DNA of 64,000 nt from Alligator mississippiensis. Its lineage: Eukaryota; Chordata; Crocodylia; Alligatoridae. The stretch covers positions 16,314,501 through 16,378,500 of the forward strand of contig NC_081835.1 in the NCBI RefSeq assembly GCF_030867095.1, given 5' to 3'. Positions 22,433 through 35,452 of the stretch are shown piece by piece (position 1 is the stretch's first letter; each line of letters begins with the position of its first letter). Below the pieces are notes generated by a model. That model made no database searches. It worked only from the letters and a program-made list of their open reading frames with translations, and was not told the origin of the DNA. A program made the translations under genes and the position numbers.

Positions 22433-23304
22433 GATGGACTATTGGTATAAAGTTCTTCCTTTGATATGAGGAAATGACCATATACAATCAACTGGCTGAA
22501 AGACTGCTATGAAACTTTGTTTTCACCCTGACAGCAATGTCTGAAGCCGTCCAATGTAAAAACCTACTCAGAGAGTATGTGAAGCATTCTTCAGTTAAAC
22601 CTTGTGGGAGTGAGCAAAACAAGAATAGTTTTTAAGACAGTTAGGAGGAAACTGCCTATTCAGTTCAATGTTTTTGTAGCAGACCCTCGCCGCCTTTATA
22701 TTACTGTCATCAAAATTAAACCTAGTAATACAGGGACATCTTTATGCCTATTACCCCACTGAAAACATTGAAATGTCACAGGGAATGAATTTTAGCCATG
22801 TAAATTAGAGCTGAGCAATTTATTTGTGAAGGCTAATTTAGCCCACATTTTCTGTTGGGAATTGTCTGCTAAAGGAGCATCGTTTCCATGAAATCGTTCT
22901 CTGTTCATACCATCCACAGACTTGTTTACTAAGTTTCACTTGGTTACACTTCTTAAACCCATTTAAAAGCAAAGTGTGTGCACGGGTGTTACTCTAGGTA
23001 TAATTTGTTTTCTGGAGTCTTGCTTACTGAGGATGATGATGCACAAGGAGGAAAGAACCACTTTGATTTTGCAAGGCCGGTGGTCTGAAGAAAATTGTTT
23101 TGAGTAGGGAGCACTTGTGATACAGAATTCATCACATAGCAATGCATTAGGAGCCTCTTGATATCGTGTGTCTAGGATAATTTCTCAGGGTGGATGGGAA
23201 CTGTAAACTGCAAGCCAAATTGCTAGCTTTATGTTGCTCCTTTTTTATAATGATACGATATACATATTTTCAGTATGGTTATATGCAGGAGGAAGAATTT
23301 CAGG
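22433..23304. other. No gene or repeat recognised
   Basis: Nothing supported. Confidence 0.5.
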
Positions 23305-23795
23305 GAGAGCATCTACATGTGAAATGAATGCAAAGCAATAAACTCTGGTGCATAATGCGCCAGAGCTTATTGCTTCTGGGTGCCGCATTTACACGTGCCT
23401 GGGACCACAGCATGTTGAGTCAGGTCAGAGCAACCCTGGCTGGCCGGGGACCCCAGGGGTGAGCCTGCCAGCCTAGGGCTGCTCCGATCTGGCTCAACAT
23501 GCTGCAGAGGGGCTGGCTGGGACACGAGGGTGCTCTCCTGTGGAGCTTGCCAGCAGGCAGTCCCTGCACCGAAGTGCCCTTGTGCCCCAGCCAGCCCTGT
23601 GGGTGTCTACACGTGCATTGCTGCACAGTAAAAAACTCTGCCACAGGACAGTACTTGTATTTACAAGTACTAACATAAGAGAGCAAATCGGTTTACTGTA
23701 GTCTAATAAGGCCACACGTGTAGACACGAAGAGTTTACTGTGGAGCTAATTAGGCAGTTCCACAGTTAAAGTCTCACGTAGATGTGCCCAGGGTT
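23305..23795. mobile_element. Foldback DNA-transposon relic with ACATGTGA/ACGTGA ends
   Basis: The left end GCATCTACATGTGAAAT (about 23309) is mirrored by AGTCTCACGTAGATGTGCCC near 23772-23791. Inside, GCAATAAACTCTGGTGC (about 23335-23351) pairs with GCGCCAGAGCTTATTGC, and CTACACGTG motifs recur near 23607 and reversed near 23712. The centre carries a GC-rich stretch. No transposase frame and no clear target-site duplication. Confidence 0.6.
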
Positions 23796-26700
23796 GCCAA
23801 CATACCGTTCAGTGATCTCCATCAATCTATGTAGGTACCTGAACTTTAAAGACTAGGACATACTGAATTTGCTTCAAGACATTATGTTGGATTTGTTCTT
23901 TTCCTTATTGATCTGAGTTTCTTGTCTTTTTCTGTCTCTGAGTTCCTTTCTAATGCCAATTTTTGATCAATATTATTGTTTGAATGGGCTTTAACAGATC
24001 TGCAAAACTCTTCTGTGAAGAATTGGCATCACCATACCTCCCTGTTTTGTTTATTTGACTTTAAGATGCACTGTTAGATGAAAATGTTTGAAAGATCTCC
24101 TTTAGTTTTTCACTTGCTAATCCATTTTACAAATTATTAAGGAACTGAGTTACACAGCCAAGTCTATCATGCTGGCAAAGTATTTTAACTATGTGCTTTG
24201 AAGATAATAACTGCTATATTACCAAAGGGATCCTAGCAACTTAAAAAGTATGCCATTAAAACAGACCAGCTCATCTATTTTACTAGTAACATCTGAGATT
24301 GTTCAAACTAAAGGAATATTTAAAGTGTTATTGGTTGATCACCACTTCCCATTTGCGCACGTTATTATGCACTGTTTGGATATTTATTTCATTTGGGAAA
24401 TGAATGTTGATAAACCAGTCTGATCCATAGCATTTGTAAAATGTCTGTTAGTATCTAAGCTATATTTGTTTTGTAACCTGTTTTTACTTTCTGCAAGCAC
24501 TTCTTCAGGCAAACGATTAAATACAAATAAAGGGGGAAAAAACTCTGTGTTTCAGTTAAAAAAAAAAAAAAATTGTTTAAAAGTCATTTTCAAAATTCAG
24601 TGTGTTTTTATAGATAGGTTCTATAACCTAGCAGATGTGCAGTAAAATGTGATCTCTTTGAAACTAATAAAGACTAAGTGAAAATAATCTGAACATGTTC
24701 ACAAAGGAGATATTGTCAGATTTATCCAAGTCATTAATTTAGTAATGTATTATTGCACCCATTTGTAGGAGGAATGTCGCTTTTTGTTCTACTTTGAAAT
24801 TGAATATGCGATTTTATCAAATTATGTAAAATGCAATGTTTTATATTATTCATGGGAATAACAGCAGACTGTTGGGCAATTTCCAAAATCTGAATTAAAT
24901 CAGTTTGTGCATTTACACAAAATTCAAACTGACTGACTTGATTACTGTTTTGTGTTTCTTTTACTTCATTGAGAGATATTATTCAAATGGGATACATTGC
25001 TAGGAAAAGGCTATCTTCTAAGGTTTCATTGTTTTACAGTTTGTTTGTTTAGTAAATAACTATAATCCTGTTCACAACTGTGCAGCATTGCTTACCTATT
25101 TCTGGATATTGAATATGTGTTAAACATACTGGATTTTTCAGTGTTCCTATTGTACTCTATGAATGCATGTCATTTCATTATCCCTTTGCATTATATGGGA
25201 TTAATGCTGTTGTTTGGTGGAGACATTTCCAATATGAGACATGATCAACTTAATAGATGTTTTGTCTTGTAAAATCTCTTTTGTAGCTTCCTAGTTCTAT
25301 CTGCAGCGCTCTCTCCTTGTCTTGAACAGTTTCAATGTTGTCAACACCCTTCTATTAGCTGAAAGGAGGGTTGGATAAATAGACTTGCCTATTTGAAATG
25401 CACTGATTTTAGTACTGAAAGAAGTGTCCTTTTTTCCTTTGCAACTGGAATTGTGTTGGGGAGGGGCATATAAATTGAGACATCTTGGTGGTTCCCTAGA
25501 TTGAAAAAGAAAGCTAAACGAGAGGTTCAGAAGTCTTCACCAGTGGATTCAGCGTATTAATCTTCAGATTCCTTATCCACTGAGCATGCACGTAATTGCT
25601 GGCCTACCTGTATGCATCATCCCCACAGGACAACTGAGTCTGCTCCAGCCTAGGGCCACAGGAGGACTTAACCTGTGCCCTTCCTCCCATCTGTTGAAAG
25701 TGGCTGGGGCAGGGACACTTACAGCAGGCACTAACTCCCTTGCTGGCATGTGGGCATCATAGAAGGGGAGGGGAATCCAGTCTGCTTTGAATACAGTGGT
25801 GTGTGGAGCAGAGTAGGGAGAGGTGTCCAGGAGGTTATGGGATAGGGCTTGGGAGCTGGTATGAGGGTAAGGGCAGAGAGAAATTAGAGCAGGAACAGAG
25901 TTGAGCAGGTGAAGATGAAGATGTGGGGACAAGCAGAAGTTGGGGGTATGGGAAGGTGCTGTGGAGATCATGTAAAGTCCCTGTGGTGGGGACATCCACC
26001 CCTAAGTGGAGGTGGGAATGTGTCTGATATCTGATGTCAAGGGATTGAGAGGAGGGTCTCCCAGTCCTCAGTTCAGGGCCATTGCACCTGAAATACCGGC
26101 TGTGGAGCCACAGAGGTATTGGCAAAAGGGGCTGGAGCTCATGCAATTGCCACAGACATGCCTCTGGAAAGGGAATGACTTCCAAGACCTGATGAATAAT
26201 TAAATTGGATAGTAATGACTAAGGAGGGGCACAGTGGATGTCTTTGTGTACAAGTATTTCAAAGCTGTGAACACCATTTTAGGCATATAAGGAACAGCAG
26301 GTGGGGAGGTGAATTAAGGAAAGAAAAAAAAACAAATGGAGACAGCGAGGTCTATTAGGCTGTAGAATAGTCTCCCAAGAAAAATCTGTCACTAGCAACA
26401 TTATACACTAGATTGGCCAAAGTGCTAGAAAATGCTCTTTAGGGAATCATCTTGCATTGCAGATGGAGGGCTGACTGGATGAGCTACTGGGGCTTTTTAT
26501 CTCCTTGGGCAGGCTTCTTGCGAGCTGGTTGTAAAGACAAGACAGGAATCTTTCTGGCTTGGAAGACTCAGGGCAAGTACTCAAGTCCAAAGGGGGAACG
26601 AAAATGAACTGAAATCCTAGTGTAGTGTAACTGGGCATAAAATGCCGACAAATTCTGTTCACCAGGGCCAACATGTCCTACAAATAAAAATGGGAGAGAA

Positions 26701-29122
26701 ACTTTGCACTTCAGAAAGTGGAGCACTTGAAACCACTTGCTGAGGGGTAAATAGCAGCTATAATGTTGGGGTTTTTTGAATGCCACACAGTCACTTTTAA
26801 GAGCTCCTAGAGGCAAAACCTCAGTTGGCTTATTTGTGAAGTAGAAATGGATGAGAAAAAATTGTGAGGACAAATCCTGCCCCAGTAGCAGTCTACAAAC
26901 CTGAACGAGCAGCGCAGCTACCAGAGCTTCTGTACTCTGGCCCAGCTTGTCAGCAGAGTACCGAAGGGGGTGAGGGAAAGGGAAGGTTTGTAGCTAATGG
27001 TCAGTGAATTTCCAAATTCACTGTCCAGAATCTCCATATAGGCGGGCAGTGCCCTGGACACAGCACTATGTAAGGAGACTGCATTAAAGCAAGGCTTAAA
27101 CCACTCACCCAAAACTAGACTCCTAATGTGCCGGTACTTCAGATGCACAGCGAGCAAGTCCCTTCCTGAAGTGTGTCTAGTTTAAGTGGACCGGACAGAC
27201 AATCAGCAGGAGTGAAACAAAGGACCAGAAATGTAAAGCAACTTGTTGCACTTACTGTAGCTTAGTAGTGGAGCCAGGAAGAGACGGAGCTCCTGCTTCC
27301 TGGTCCAGGGCCCCCTCCACAGAATTGCCTCTTGCTGTAGCTGCCACCAAATAACTGCCTGCCTGCTTCAGATGCTGTCTCTAACTTGGGATCCATGCGT
27401 CCAATGCTTTGAGTCTCGTGTGCAGAGAACGTGCTCATCCTCGAGATCTGTGTCTAGCAGCTTCCAGGTAGACTAATCTTTCATGTGTGTGTGTTTTTAC
27501 GTATATATACTTCTTATATAGATAAGAAATAGGCAGCGGTTTAAAGCATCCTTTTTTTAAGAAAAAAAAAGATAAACTAAAGAAGAGTCTCTCTTGTACT
27601 GATACATAAACATTGATCTTAAAAACAGCAGAAGTTGATTTAGCACTGTAACTGGATCTGAACTTCAACTTGCCTCCTTTGAGGAAGATTGTGCTGTTCA
27701 AAGTAGTCTGCCTTTTGCCCTCTCCTTACTAGAAGACTTTTTGTGGCTACTTTTTGCTTCAGTTCCATATTTATCCTCGAGGTTGTGACACCATTTGACT
27801 TGGAAATAGCCAAATTGTTCACACTTTCTGTTTCCACTCAGGTGCTGGATTTACATGCATCCATTTTCACATGTGAAATGTATTGAGCTCAGGTAATTGA
27901 GTGCAAGTCATTACCATGATTAAGAGACCACTCATAAAAAATCTGGCCTGGAAAGTGGATTGTTGAGTATAAGGGTTTCAAGGAGGAAGCTTGCGAAAGG
28001 TTATTGCACAAATCCCACTGAACTGGACTACAGCCTTACAAAACATCCCTGACATGAGCCAGCATGTTTGGATAAAATATGTGACTTAGATCTTTTCCAC
28101 TGCACAAATCCAAAGCTGCAACTTTTGTTTCCCCTTTTATTTTATCTTTTTTTGCATAATAAATCCATTCAAATTCATACTTTTGAACCCATGTATAAAT
28201 TCTTTTTTTTTTTTTTAGTCTGTCTGTCCCTCAAGTGCCTTCCTCTACCTGCCCAAGCTCAAACCTACTGAGCAGGAACAGTTCCTTCCATGCAGTGAGG
28301 TTCTCACTAATACCCAGCTCCCACCCAGTTGTTCACAGTGACCTGTCTGCAAAGAAACATGTATAGATTGCTAAGGCCCTGCACCAGAGATCATTGTTCA
28401 TTGCAATATACTTGAGAATGAGGATCTTGTTTGCAGTTTGGAGTGAATGAACACACCAAAAAGTTCCTTCTTGGTTCTTTATTAACTGAGAAAAAAGCTA
28501 GTTGAATTAGCTCAGATCAGTTTTGCTAATCCCACTTTCATCTAGAAAAATATTGTTGCTCAGAGGCAGGGCTTTATGCTTCCACAGGGGAGAGTCTGTC
28601 TTATGAAACCATTGAAAAAAATAGTCTCTTCTCTGTCTGCTTACCGCTCTTGCCATCCGCACTTAATCTGTACCAGTAAATCTCACAGTTCCACTTTGCT
28701 CCTTGGGAAACTGAGTCATGGAGAGGTTAACAGTGACATTCATGGATTTGTTAGAATTATGGACTGTGAGCTGCTGAAATGCCTGGGGCCACTACCCAAA
28801 ACTTGCTTTGCATTTTCCATTCACCAAAAACCCTTGGGGATTCTGCCCAAAACAAGCTTTGCATCCTCTATGACTCTGAAATCCCTGGAGTCTTGCCTAG
28901 AGCCGGCCATACACTTTGCAGTACACTGAAATAATCCCTGGAGCTCCTTGTCCTAAATTCTTTGCAGTGGCTTAAGGGAAAAAAAATCTGCATTAGTTGC
29001 AAAGACACAGAATCTGACTCCCACCACAGAATTGTAGCTTCACACCAGTGACTCTGTGTTTAGATCTATTTTCACACGGGCTGCAGGCCAGGTTGTAGAA
29101 TTGCACGTCTCTTTTTTGAAGC
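23796..29122. other. Long gene-free stretch
   Basis: The first part (about 23.8-25.5 kb) is strongly AT-rich. An A run lies near 24557-24571, a GT/TA microsatellite near 27485-27525 and a T run near 28201-28216. Open frames at 25573-26203 lack any recognisable domain. I see no gene. Confidence 0.45.
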
Positions 29123-29569
29123 ATGGAGTCCAAGTCAGGTGCAGCAGGCAGGTCTACTGCAGCCAGATCCCAACACGGGACTCTCAAATGCTACAGCTGT
29201 GATACTCGGGTGGCTGGTGAGGAACAGTGGGTGCACTGCCCCAAGAAGAAAGGTAGAAACACTCCGGGCCAATGCCTAATTGGGAATCTGTCCTTTCCCT
29301 GGTCTCTGCAGAAACATCTGCCCTCCACCAGAAATGAATCGCTTTCCGTCCTTGCAGGGGGGAGCGGGAAGAGAAAGTCAATATATTTTTATGGACCTGG
29401 ACCAGGTTCACAGAAAATGGCAGCTAAAGAAAAGAATAATATACTTATATTAACTTGTCTCCTTGCTCTATGCAGGATTCATCCAATAGGCAAGCAGACA
29501 ATTAAACCGTTGCCCTCTTCTGCCAGTGTTATCCATGTAATGAGAGTGGGGAGCAGCTTTACATCATGA
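29123..29569 (+). other. Unassigned open frame, 148 codons, with Cys cluster
   Basis: The frame starts in a good context (GAAGCATGG). Residues 24-42 hold a C-Y-S-C pair followed by a third Cys 14 residues on, inside CYSCDTRVAGEEQWVHC. The composition before this point (Ser, Ala, Arg, Gly rich) and the Cys pattern could come from a worn LINE ORF1 protein or a small zinc-binding exon. A possible splice donor (AAAGGTAGAA) follows at about 29251. Beyond it the sequence looks random. I do not recognise the protein, and chance is a real possibility. Confidence 0.15.
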
Positions 29570-30229
29570 TCAGAGTTCACCTGGGATCCTGTTAACTCCT
29601 TAACAGCAGCACCCATCTGTTCCCTGTTTGTCCCAGCTGAGCTCCTGTCTCCAGCAGCATGCTATCCCCCTAACCAAGGGGAGGTCACCAGTGCTTTGCA
29701 CTAACACCAGCAGCTCCTTGGTGGGATTTTCACCACGTGGGACCACTGCCAACAGAACCTGGGGCTGCAACATCATTGTATTATTTGCTGATGACCTGCC
29801 TCGTGCCTAGAAAATGAAAAGCATTGAATCTTCTTTGCTCTGTAGTAAGCGTGTAAGGATTATCTTCATGAGCAAACAGGCACATGCACGCACAGAAAGG
29901 AACAGAATATGTTGCTTTACAAATGAATATGTTAATGTACTGCTGGATTCTCAGCACTTATGACCAGAGATCTGGATATAGGCTTATAAATATTGATTGG
30001 TGATGTCCAGCTAGGCAGGATGACTGGGGAGGGGGTGGGGGGAGAAGAAGACACCCCCCAAGCCCCCCCCCCCCCCAAAAAAAAACCCTGCAAAGAGTGC
30101 AAAGGAAGGACTGTGCCCCCATCTATTTCTGTTTCTCTTCTTTCTCTCCCCCCCCCAACTTCCCCTCACTGTCTCTCTCTTTCTGCCACAACATGAAGCA
30201 CGACTCCATTTCACAGTAATCATAAATTA
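29570..30229. other. Simple-sequence-rich stretch
   Basis: Contains a G/A-rich tract with a long C run then an A run (about 30052-30086), and a pyrimidine-rich tract (about 30119-30185). It lies directly upstream of the CpG-rich patch at 30230. Confidence 0.5.
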
Positions 30230-30328
30230 ATTTAGAGCCAGCAGCCCCTCGCACAGCTAGGCAGAGGTGTTGAGGGAGACGCTGCACAGAGCCATGTGAG
30301 CGGAGCACTGGAGGCTGCAGCCGGGAAG
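30230..30328 (+). promoter_or_regulatory. Candidate promoter / 5' leader, CpG-rich
   Basis: CpG dinucleotides suddenly become frequent here and in the next 120 bp (about eleven in 220 bp by eye), against a CpG-poor background. The segment precedes a short open frame with a splice donor. No TATA box was seen; CpG-type promoters often lack one. This is inference from composition. Confidence 0.3.
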
Positions 30329-30383
30329 ATGTTCGCTGTTTCGCTGAAGTGCCGGCTAGGGGTGGTGAGACGGAGGAATAAAG
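30329..30383 (+). CDS. Candidate short first coding exon with splice donor
   Basis: An ATG with A at -3 (GGGAAGATGT) opens 18 codons reading MFAVSLKCRLGVVRRRNK, then one base, then GTACAG. AAAG followed by GTACAG is a fair vertebrate 5' splice site. The peptide is basic, like the alternative N-termini of some cytoplasmic or membrane-associated proteins, but I do not recognise it and no downstream exon was found in the window. The embedding in a CpG-rich patch is the main support. It may be an alternative promoter of a gene whose other exons lie outside, or a coincidence. Confidence 0.25.
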
Positions 30384-32016
30384 GTACAGCGGGGCTCGGG
30401 GAGCAGCTCACTCCTGGCTGAAAGAGAGCGGCAGCAGGCACCAGTTTGAACATTTACTTTACCTTAGTTGCTCAAGAGGGCAAATGATGCCTAGTCTGTG
30501 ACTGATCTTCCCTATCAGGGTGGGCTGGTGGGGGGGATTGTTTTACTTGCCTGTCTGCCAGATGTTTTCAGGGGTATTTGCATCTGGCTCTCTGGATTTA
30601 TTTTGTGTGGCACGGTGGTTATTGTAGTGAAGTAGAATTAGACGCGTCTTAGACCCTTACAAGAATTCCCCTTCTCCCCATGAGACTTCGTCGCTTGTAG
30701 GGGCAGTTGTGTGTTTGCTGGGCTCTGCCATGTTGTTTATCAGTCTGATAGCTAATCCACCCCTGAAACGTAGGCTGGGAGGAAGGGGCGGAAGGGAAGG
30801 TCCTGAGGCAAAGACAGGTAAATAATGTACAGGGAAAATCTCCTAGAAAATTTGGGATAGGAGGAGCAAGTGAGATTATAAGGAAATCTTAGGCAAAGCT
30901 GTTTCCAGGCACCAAAGGGGTTCTCTTCCTACTACCCATGATATCCCAGTAGATAAATTAACCAAGTTACATTTGCTGGGCAGGTGAATCCTCATGCTGA
31001 TCGCAAGCCTTTTCACTTTCATCGTGTTCAGTTGATTTCAGAACTTCGCTGCTGAGGCTTCCCCATCAGTGTGAAGTCCCTGCTTGCTCTTGTGCTTTGC
31101 AGCTGGCATCTAGATCATTTTGGGATTGCGTCTTTGATTTTTTTTTAATGTCTAATATGTTAGCAGAGCCTGAAGCGTTGATTATGTGGCTGAGAGGCTT
31201 ATATTTCACCCTCTGAGCCTTTGAGGTGATCAGAAATGACCTGCCATTGATCAAAGTCTACCTCACATAAAGGAAAATTACCTGCATTTTTGCAGGGACC
31301 TTTAAAGAACAATAGCTTTTATGGACTCAGTATAACTTGAGTATTATTGATTTTAGGCATCCTGGAAGAGAGAAACTCAGCTTTTTTTCTCATGTAGAAA
31401 GCGCCATATTTCCTGGCGCAGTTTTGATGCACCCTAGGCACTAGGACCTCTGTCAGGGCACCAAGAAGCACTGAACTTTATAAGCAGGAGACGGCCTACA
31501 ATTATTTCAGGCAGGTCCATGAACCAGAGCAGAGCAAAGCTAACCCCTGTGCATGGCTTGTTCACTTAAAGATAAAGGCCCCAGTTCTTTAGGTTCTGTG
31601 TTCTGGGATGGTACCTGGTTTAGATTAGAGAAGCCTGAAGCCTGCTTTCATTAATGCTGGCTACTGCTGGTCTTGAGGATCTCTTACAATACCCAGGGAT
31701 TGTCTGGATACATTTTTTCATCCTCTGGTACCTACCTACCAGATTTGGACTAACTGCCAGCTTCAAAAAGGAGAATGGCGTGGGGCATTAGCCATGTCTT
31801 ACTCAAAACAGGGTCCTTTTACTTCAAATTTATTCTCCCATAGTCAGTTGTGACAGCTTTTGAGTCACTTGAGGAAGCTCTGAGGTTACTAAAAATGTAT
31901 AGGTTATATTTTAATCCATTGGTTTTTGAACAGTTTATACTTACATTTATCTCAGTATAACCAGCCTGGTCAGTTGTACTTTGTGCACCTGGTCAGTTTT
32001 GTATTTCTAGTCTCAC
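30384..32016. other. No gene or repeat recognised
   Basis: CpG enrichment fades after about 30450. If 30329 is an exon, this would be intron. Confidence 0.45.
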
Positions 32017-32193
32017 GCACTAGCCAAGGGTGGCCAACCTGTGGCATAACTGCCACAAGTGGCACTGGCAGGGCATGAAGCAGATAGCAGAGCAGAAGAT
32101 AGGGCAGGGGAAGGGGTCAGATTGGCACTTGGGGAGAATACAAATCTAATTTGTGGCATGCTTGCCGAAAAAGTTGGCCCCCAGTGCACTAAC
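32017..32193. mobile_element. Short hAT-type element with TSD
   Basis: The element at 32025-32185 begins CAAGGGTGGCCAACCTGTGG and ends with AAGTTGGCCCCCAGT, mirrored GGCCAAC/GTTGGCC termini. The flanks GCACTAGC (32017-32024) and GCACTAAC (32186-32193) agree at 7 of 8. The size is 161 bp, with no coding. Confidence 0.75.
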
Positions 32194-32559
32194 TCAAAGC
32201 TACTTACTGTACGCAGAATTCCAGCAGTGCAGAAGGGCTGTTTAGAAATCACTGGATCAAAGACATCCATTATGTCCTGTGTAGTAGTGTGATGCCAGAG
32301 GAAAATTGGACCCCTTTGTTTTTGCATTTTCCTTCCATTAGTTCCCCCCCCCCCCAGCCCTTTATCAAGAAAAAAATAAGTTGTATTCCTAAAAAATATG
32401 TGAAAGTTGTCATGTGAGAATGAGCACCATTGATGCAGTTTCCTTTTTAGGTGCATTTCTAGGCATACTAGGAACTACTCTTAATTACAGAGAGCTGAAC
32501 TAAAGTGTTGTGTATTAAGATTATAACTGAACCAATAGAAGTAAAAAGAAAAGCAACTC
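32194..32559. other. No gene; C run
   Basis: A C tract at about 32344-32355. Nothing else supported. Confidence 0.5.
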
Positions 32560-32890
32560 TGTCACTGCCTGAAAAAATTTCCTTGCCTTTGATTAAAATA
32601 TTTGGAGTTGGTTTGAATTGCCTGCATTTCTAAGTGACATATTTAAATATGAGAATCACTAATGGAATGCTAAATTGTGCCGCTTTGATCAAGGATTAAA
32701 TTGAGCTGGAATTGGCTTTCAGGGCTCAAGACTTTTAATGAATGGGCAGTAAGTTTCTGTGCCCTATCTGCTGTATATTGGGGATCCTGCTTTTTTATGA
32801 TACCAAATAATGCAATTAATAGAATAATAAAAGAAAGTTTAATCATCCAGCCAAAACCAATGAATCATTAATGAGGAGCATCTGAAGACT
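32560..32890. promoter_or_regulatory. Candidate conserved non-coding element
   Basis: AT-rich, repeat-free sequence with dense TAAT/ATTA motifs: GCAATTAATAGAATAATAAA near 32813, GAATCATTAATGAGG near 32861, and a TGATCAAGGATTAAATTGAG block near 32686. No coding frame. Composition-based guess only. Confidence 0.3.
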
Positions 32891-35452
32891 AGTTATAGAT
32901 ATGCACTGTACTATGAGCTATGCTGTTTTTCCACCCATAACTACTCTAGTTTTTGCATACTTCCTAACTCTCCATTGCATCCCAAGCCGACAAGAAACAT
33001 CTGTCAGTTTGGCACAAAAAGGCAACCTCCCCAAACCAACAACTCAATTAGTCTGTGCTTTAAAGAACAAAGTCTCTGTAAAGGGGAAGAAATACCAAAT
33101 GTTTTCAGAAAAGTGTGTGTAAGCAAGAGCAGTGAATATCCCACTCCAACCCATCACATCTGTCTGTCTAATCCAGATGTTCATCTAACCCACCGCTGTT
33201 CCTTGGCTGTTTTGCTGTAGTGACTGATCCACTCTGCCTGAGAGTCTACTATTGCTAGTATCTTAGAAGTATTATTCCTTCAACTCAAATGGTAGAGGAT
33301 TATGTTTTCACCACGGACTTCTGAGGCATAGTCCTCAGCAGTGACGCAAGTCAGATTCTGCTAAAATAAAACTGCATTATACTGGGAGATGGGTTGGTAG
33401 CATCACCAACTGCACCTACCAATAACTGTCACTTGCTTGCTTTAGACAGACACCTCTCTCTTCTTCCGGCTCAGCCTTCTTCTTCCTACTCTGCCTTATT
33501 TCTGCTCAGCCGCTCTTTGACAGTGGAGCCCAGATCACAAAGAATCAAGATTCTTAGGTCGATCTGGTGTCAAAGCTGCTATATAGAAAATTGAAATAAA
33601 AATAATACACTTTTCTTATTAGTAGTGGTGGCTTTTCCCATTGCAACAGTACTGATGGAGTATACTGTATCAGTGCTATTTCCCTATTTCCCCCTGTCTG
33701 GCATCTCCATTGGACCTTGTTTGACATTCAGTCAACCCCCGTGCCTGACCAAAAGTCTGTGCTTTCTTGGTTTCCCTTTAGCTGTTACTGTTCCATTCAA
33801 CACAAAAATGTCAGATTTGACATAGGTGTTACTGATGCCAACATTGTCCCTGAACATTTCCCTGAGAATAAGTAACAAGCCTCCATGATACATTGTTTTA
33901 TTTGTGATGTGATAATAAGCACCAAGACAGTGTTATGCAGCTGGGTGTGGGTTTTTTTAATCAATATTGGTATTCTGTCACTGTAAGATTTTCTCACTGC
34001 AGAAGAACATGAAATAACCATGATCTTGCCATGATAAGGGACCAGCTGCAATATGACAAATGCCTGATTTGTCCTCTGCTGTGGTCCAGAATCAAAAGCT
34101 TATGCTTAAAACAATGTTTGAATTAATAGAGGCATCAAGATACCTAGGAAGTCAAAGATGTTTCCATTGTGCCAGCATGGTTAAGGCACATGCGTCTGTA
34201 ACCAGGAACACACAAGGGAATATTGAGGCCATCATCACATCTGACAGCCAGAATAATCAGGTACAAATTTACAGTTGAATCATGTTTCACAGGGAGTCTG
34301 GGCAGAGCAAATGCTTGAAACAAGTCCTTCAAGTTGTAAGCTTGGGCCTTAACCATCCTTCCTCTTAACTACACTCTTTTCAAGATGTTCGTCGCCTCTG
34401 ATGATATGGCCTCAAAACGTAGTGGAAGGTCTCTCCAGATCTGCTGTCGTTAATATGTATGAGATCTTTCCGACATCATAGCAAAGGCAAGAGGACATCT
34501 TTAAGCCAATGAATGGGGCCAGTGAAAGCTCTGTAATCCAAGCCAGGAGTCAGCCAGCCAGTTAGCTGCCCTCTTTTGATTCAGCTCTTGTAAGCATGAC
34601 TATGCTTCAGCATTTTCAATACTTCATTAATAACTCATGGCCAGGTATGTTTTATTTATGTCTACTAATGAAGCCCATTTTTCAGACTGATGGAGTGGCA
34701 TCCCAGGTGACTAGCACCTACTCTATACTCTCCACAGCTCCTTTTGCCTCATAGTCATTCCTTACCTTCCTCTGGGCTGCAGTGGCAAAGAGGATATTAC
34801 TCTATTAGGATAGTAATCATATTAAAAAAAAGCAGTACTGCAGAATGGGGCTAGGAGATTAATTCTTCTGGAAGTTAAATGGGAAGACATATGCAGGCTA
34901 CTGCATTGAAATCTCCTTGGGCTACATGGTGAAGTGCATTGCAATGCCTAAGCAGCAGGGTATTATCGGTAACCCTTCAGACACCCCTGTACAGATATCT
35001 GGATTTTGGGTCCATATGCTCAAGAATGAGTGAGTATGCTATCCCTTAACACCAGAGCTGGGAGGATGGCTGGGCAGTGGGTCAGCTGTGACACCACTCC
35101 TTCCAGCACGCCAGTCACTGAAGATGAGTCAGCTCAGTATAATTTGCTGCTAGCTCCTGCCAGCTTGGGGAGTAAAGGAGGGAAACTGTGCATGGCTGTT
35201 GGGCTATGTAGAGCAAAATGAAGGCTAGTGTAGCATATGCTAGCATACCTGCACTAGCTTAATCAAAAGACAACCCTGCAGGGTCCCAGTGTACATACTC
35301 ATACTCTGGTTGCTAGCACACGCTAAAGCCTGGGCCACTGCATCATTGCTATCATTACCTGTGCTAGCTAGATTACCTATGATAGCTTCTCCTACTATCA
35401 CACCTTCATTATATGTTGACATACCCTGTCAGGCATAACAGTATATGATTTA
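32891..35452. other. No gene recognised
   Basis: A tRNA-like box A (TGGTTAAGGCAC, about 34178-34189) appears without a box B, so no tRNA or SINE is called. The stretch 35195-35440 has repeated GCTAGC/GCTAG words and may be a worn palindromic transposon. Confidence 0.45.

Noticed and set aside
34178..34215. tRNA-like A box (TGGTTAAGGCAC)
   Set aside because: No B box at the right distance and no cloverleaf could be drawn, so neither a tRNA gene nor a tRNA-derived SINE is supported.
35195..35440. Repeated GCTAGC words suggesting an array
   Set aside because: Spacing is irregular and the words are degenerate; neither a tandem repeat nor a CRISPR-like array is present.
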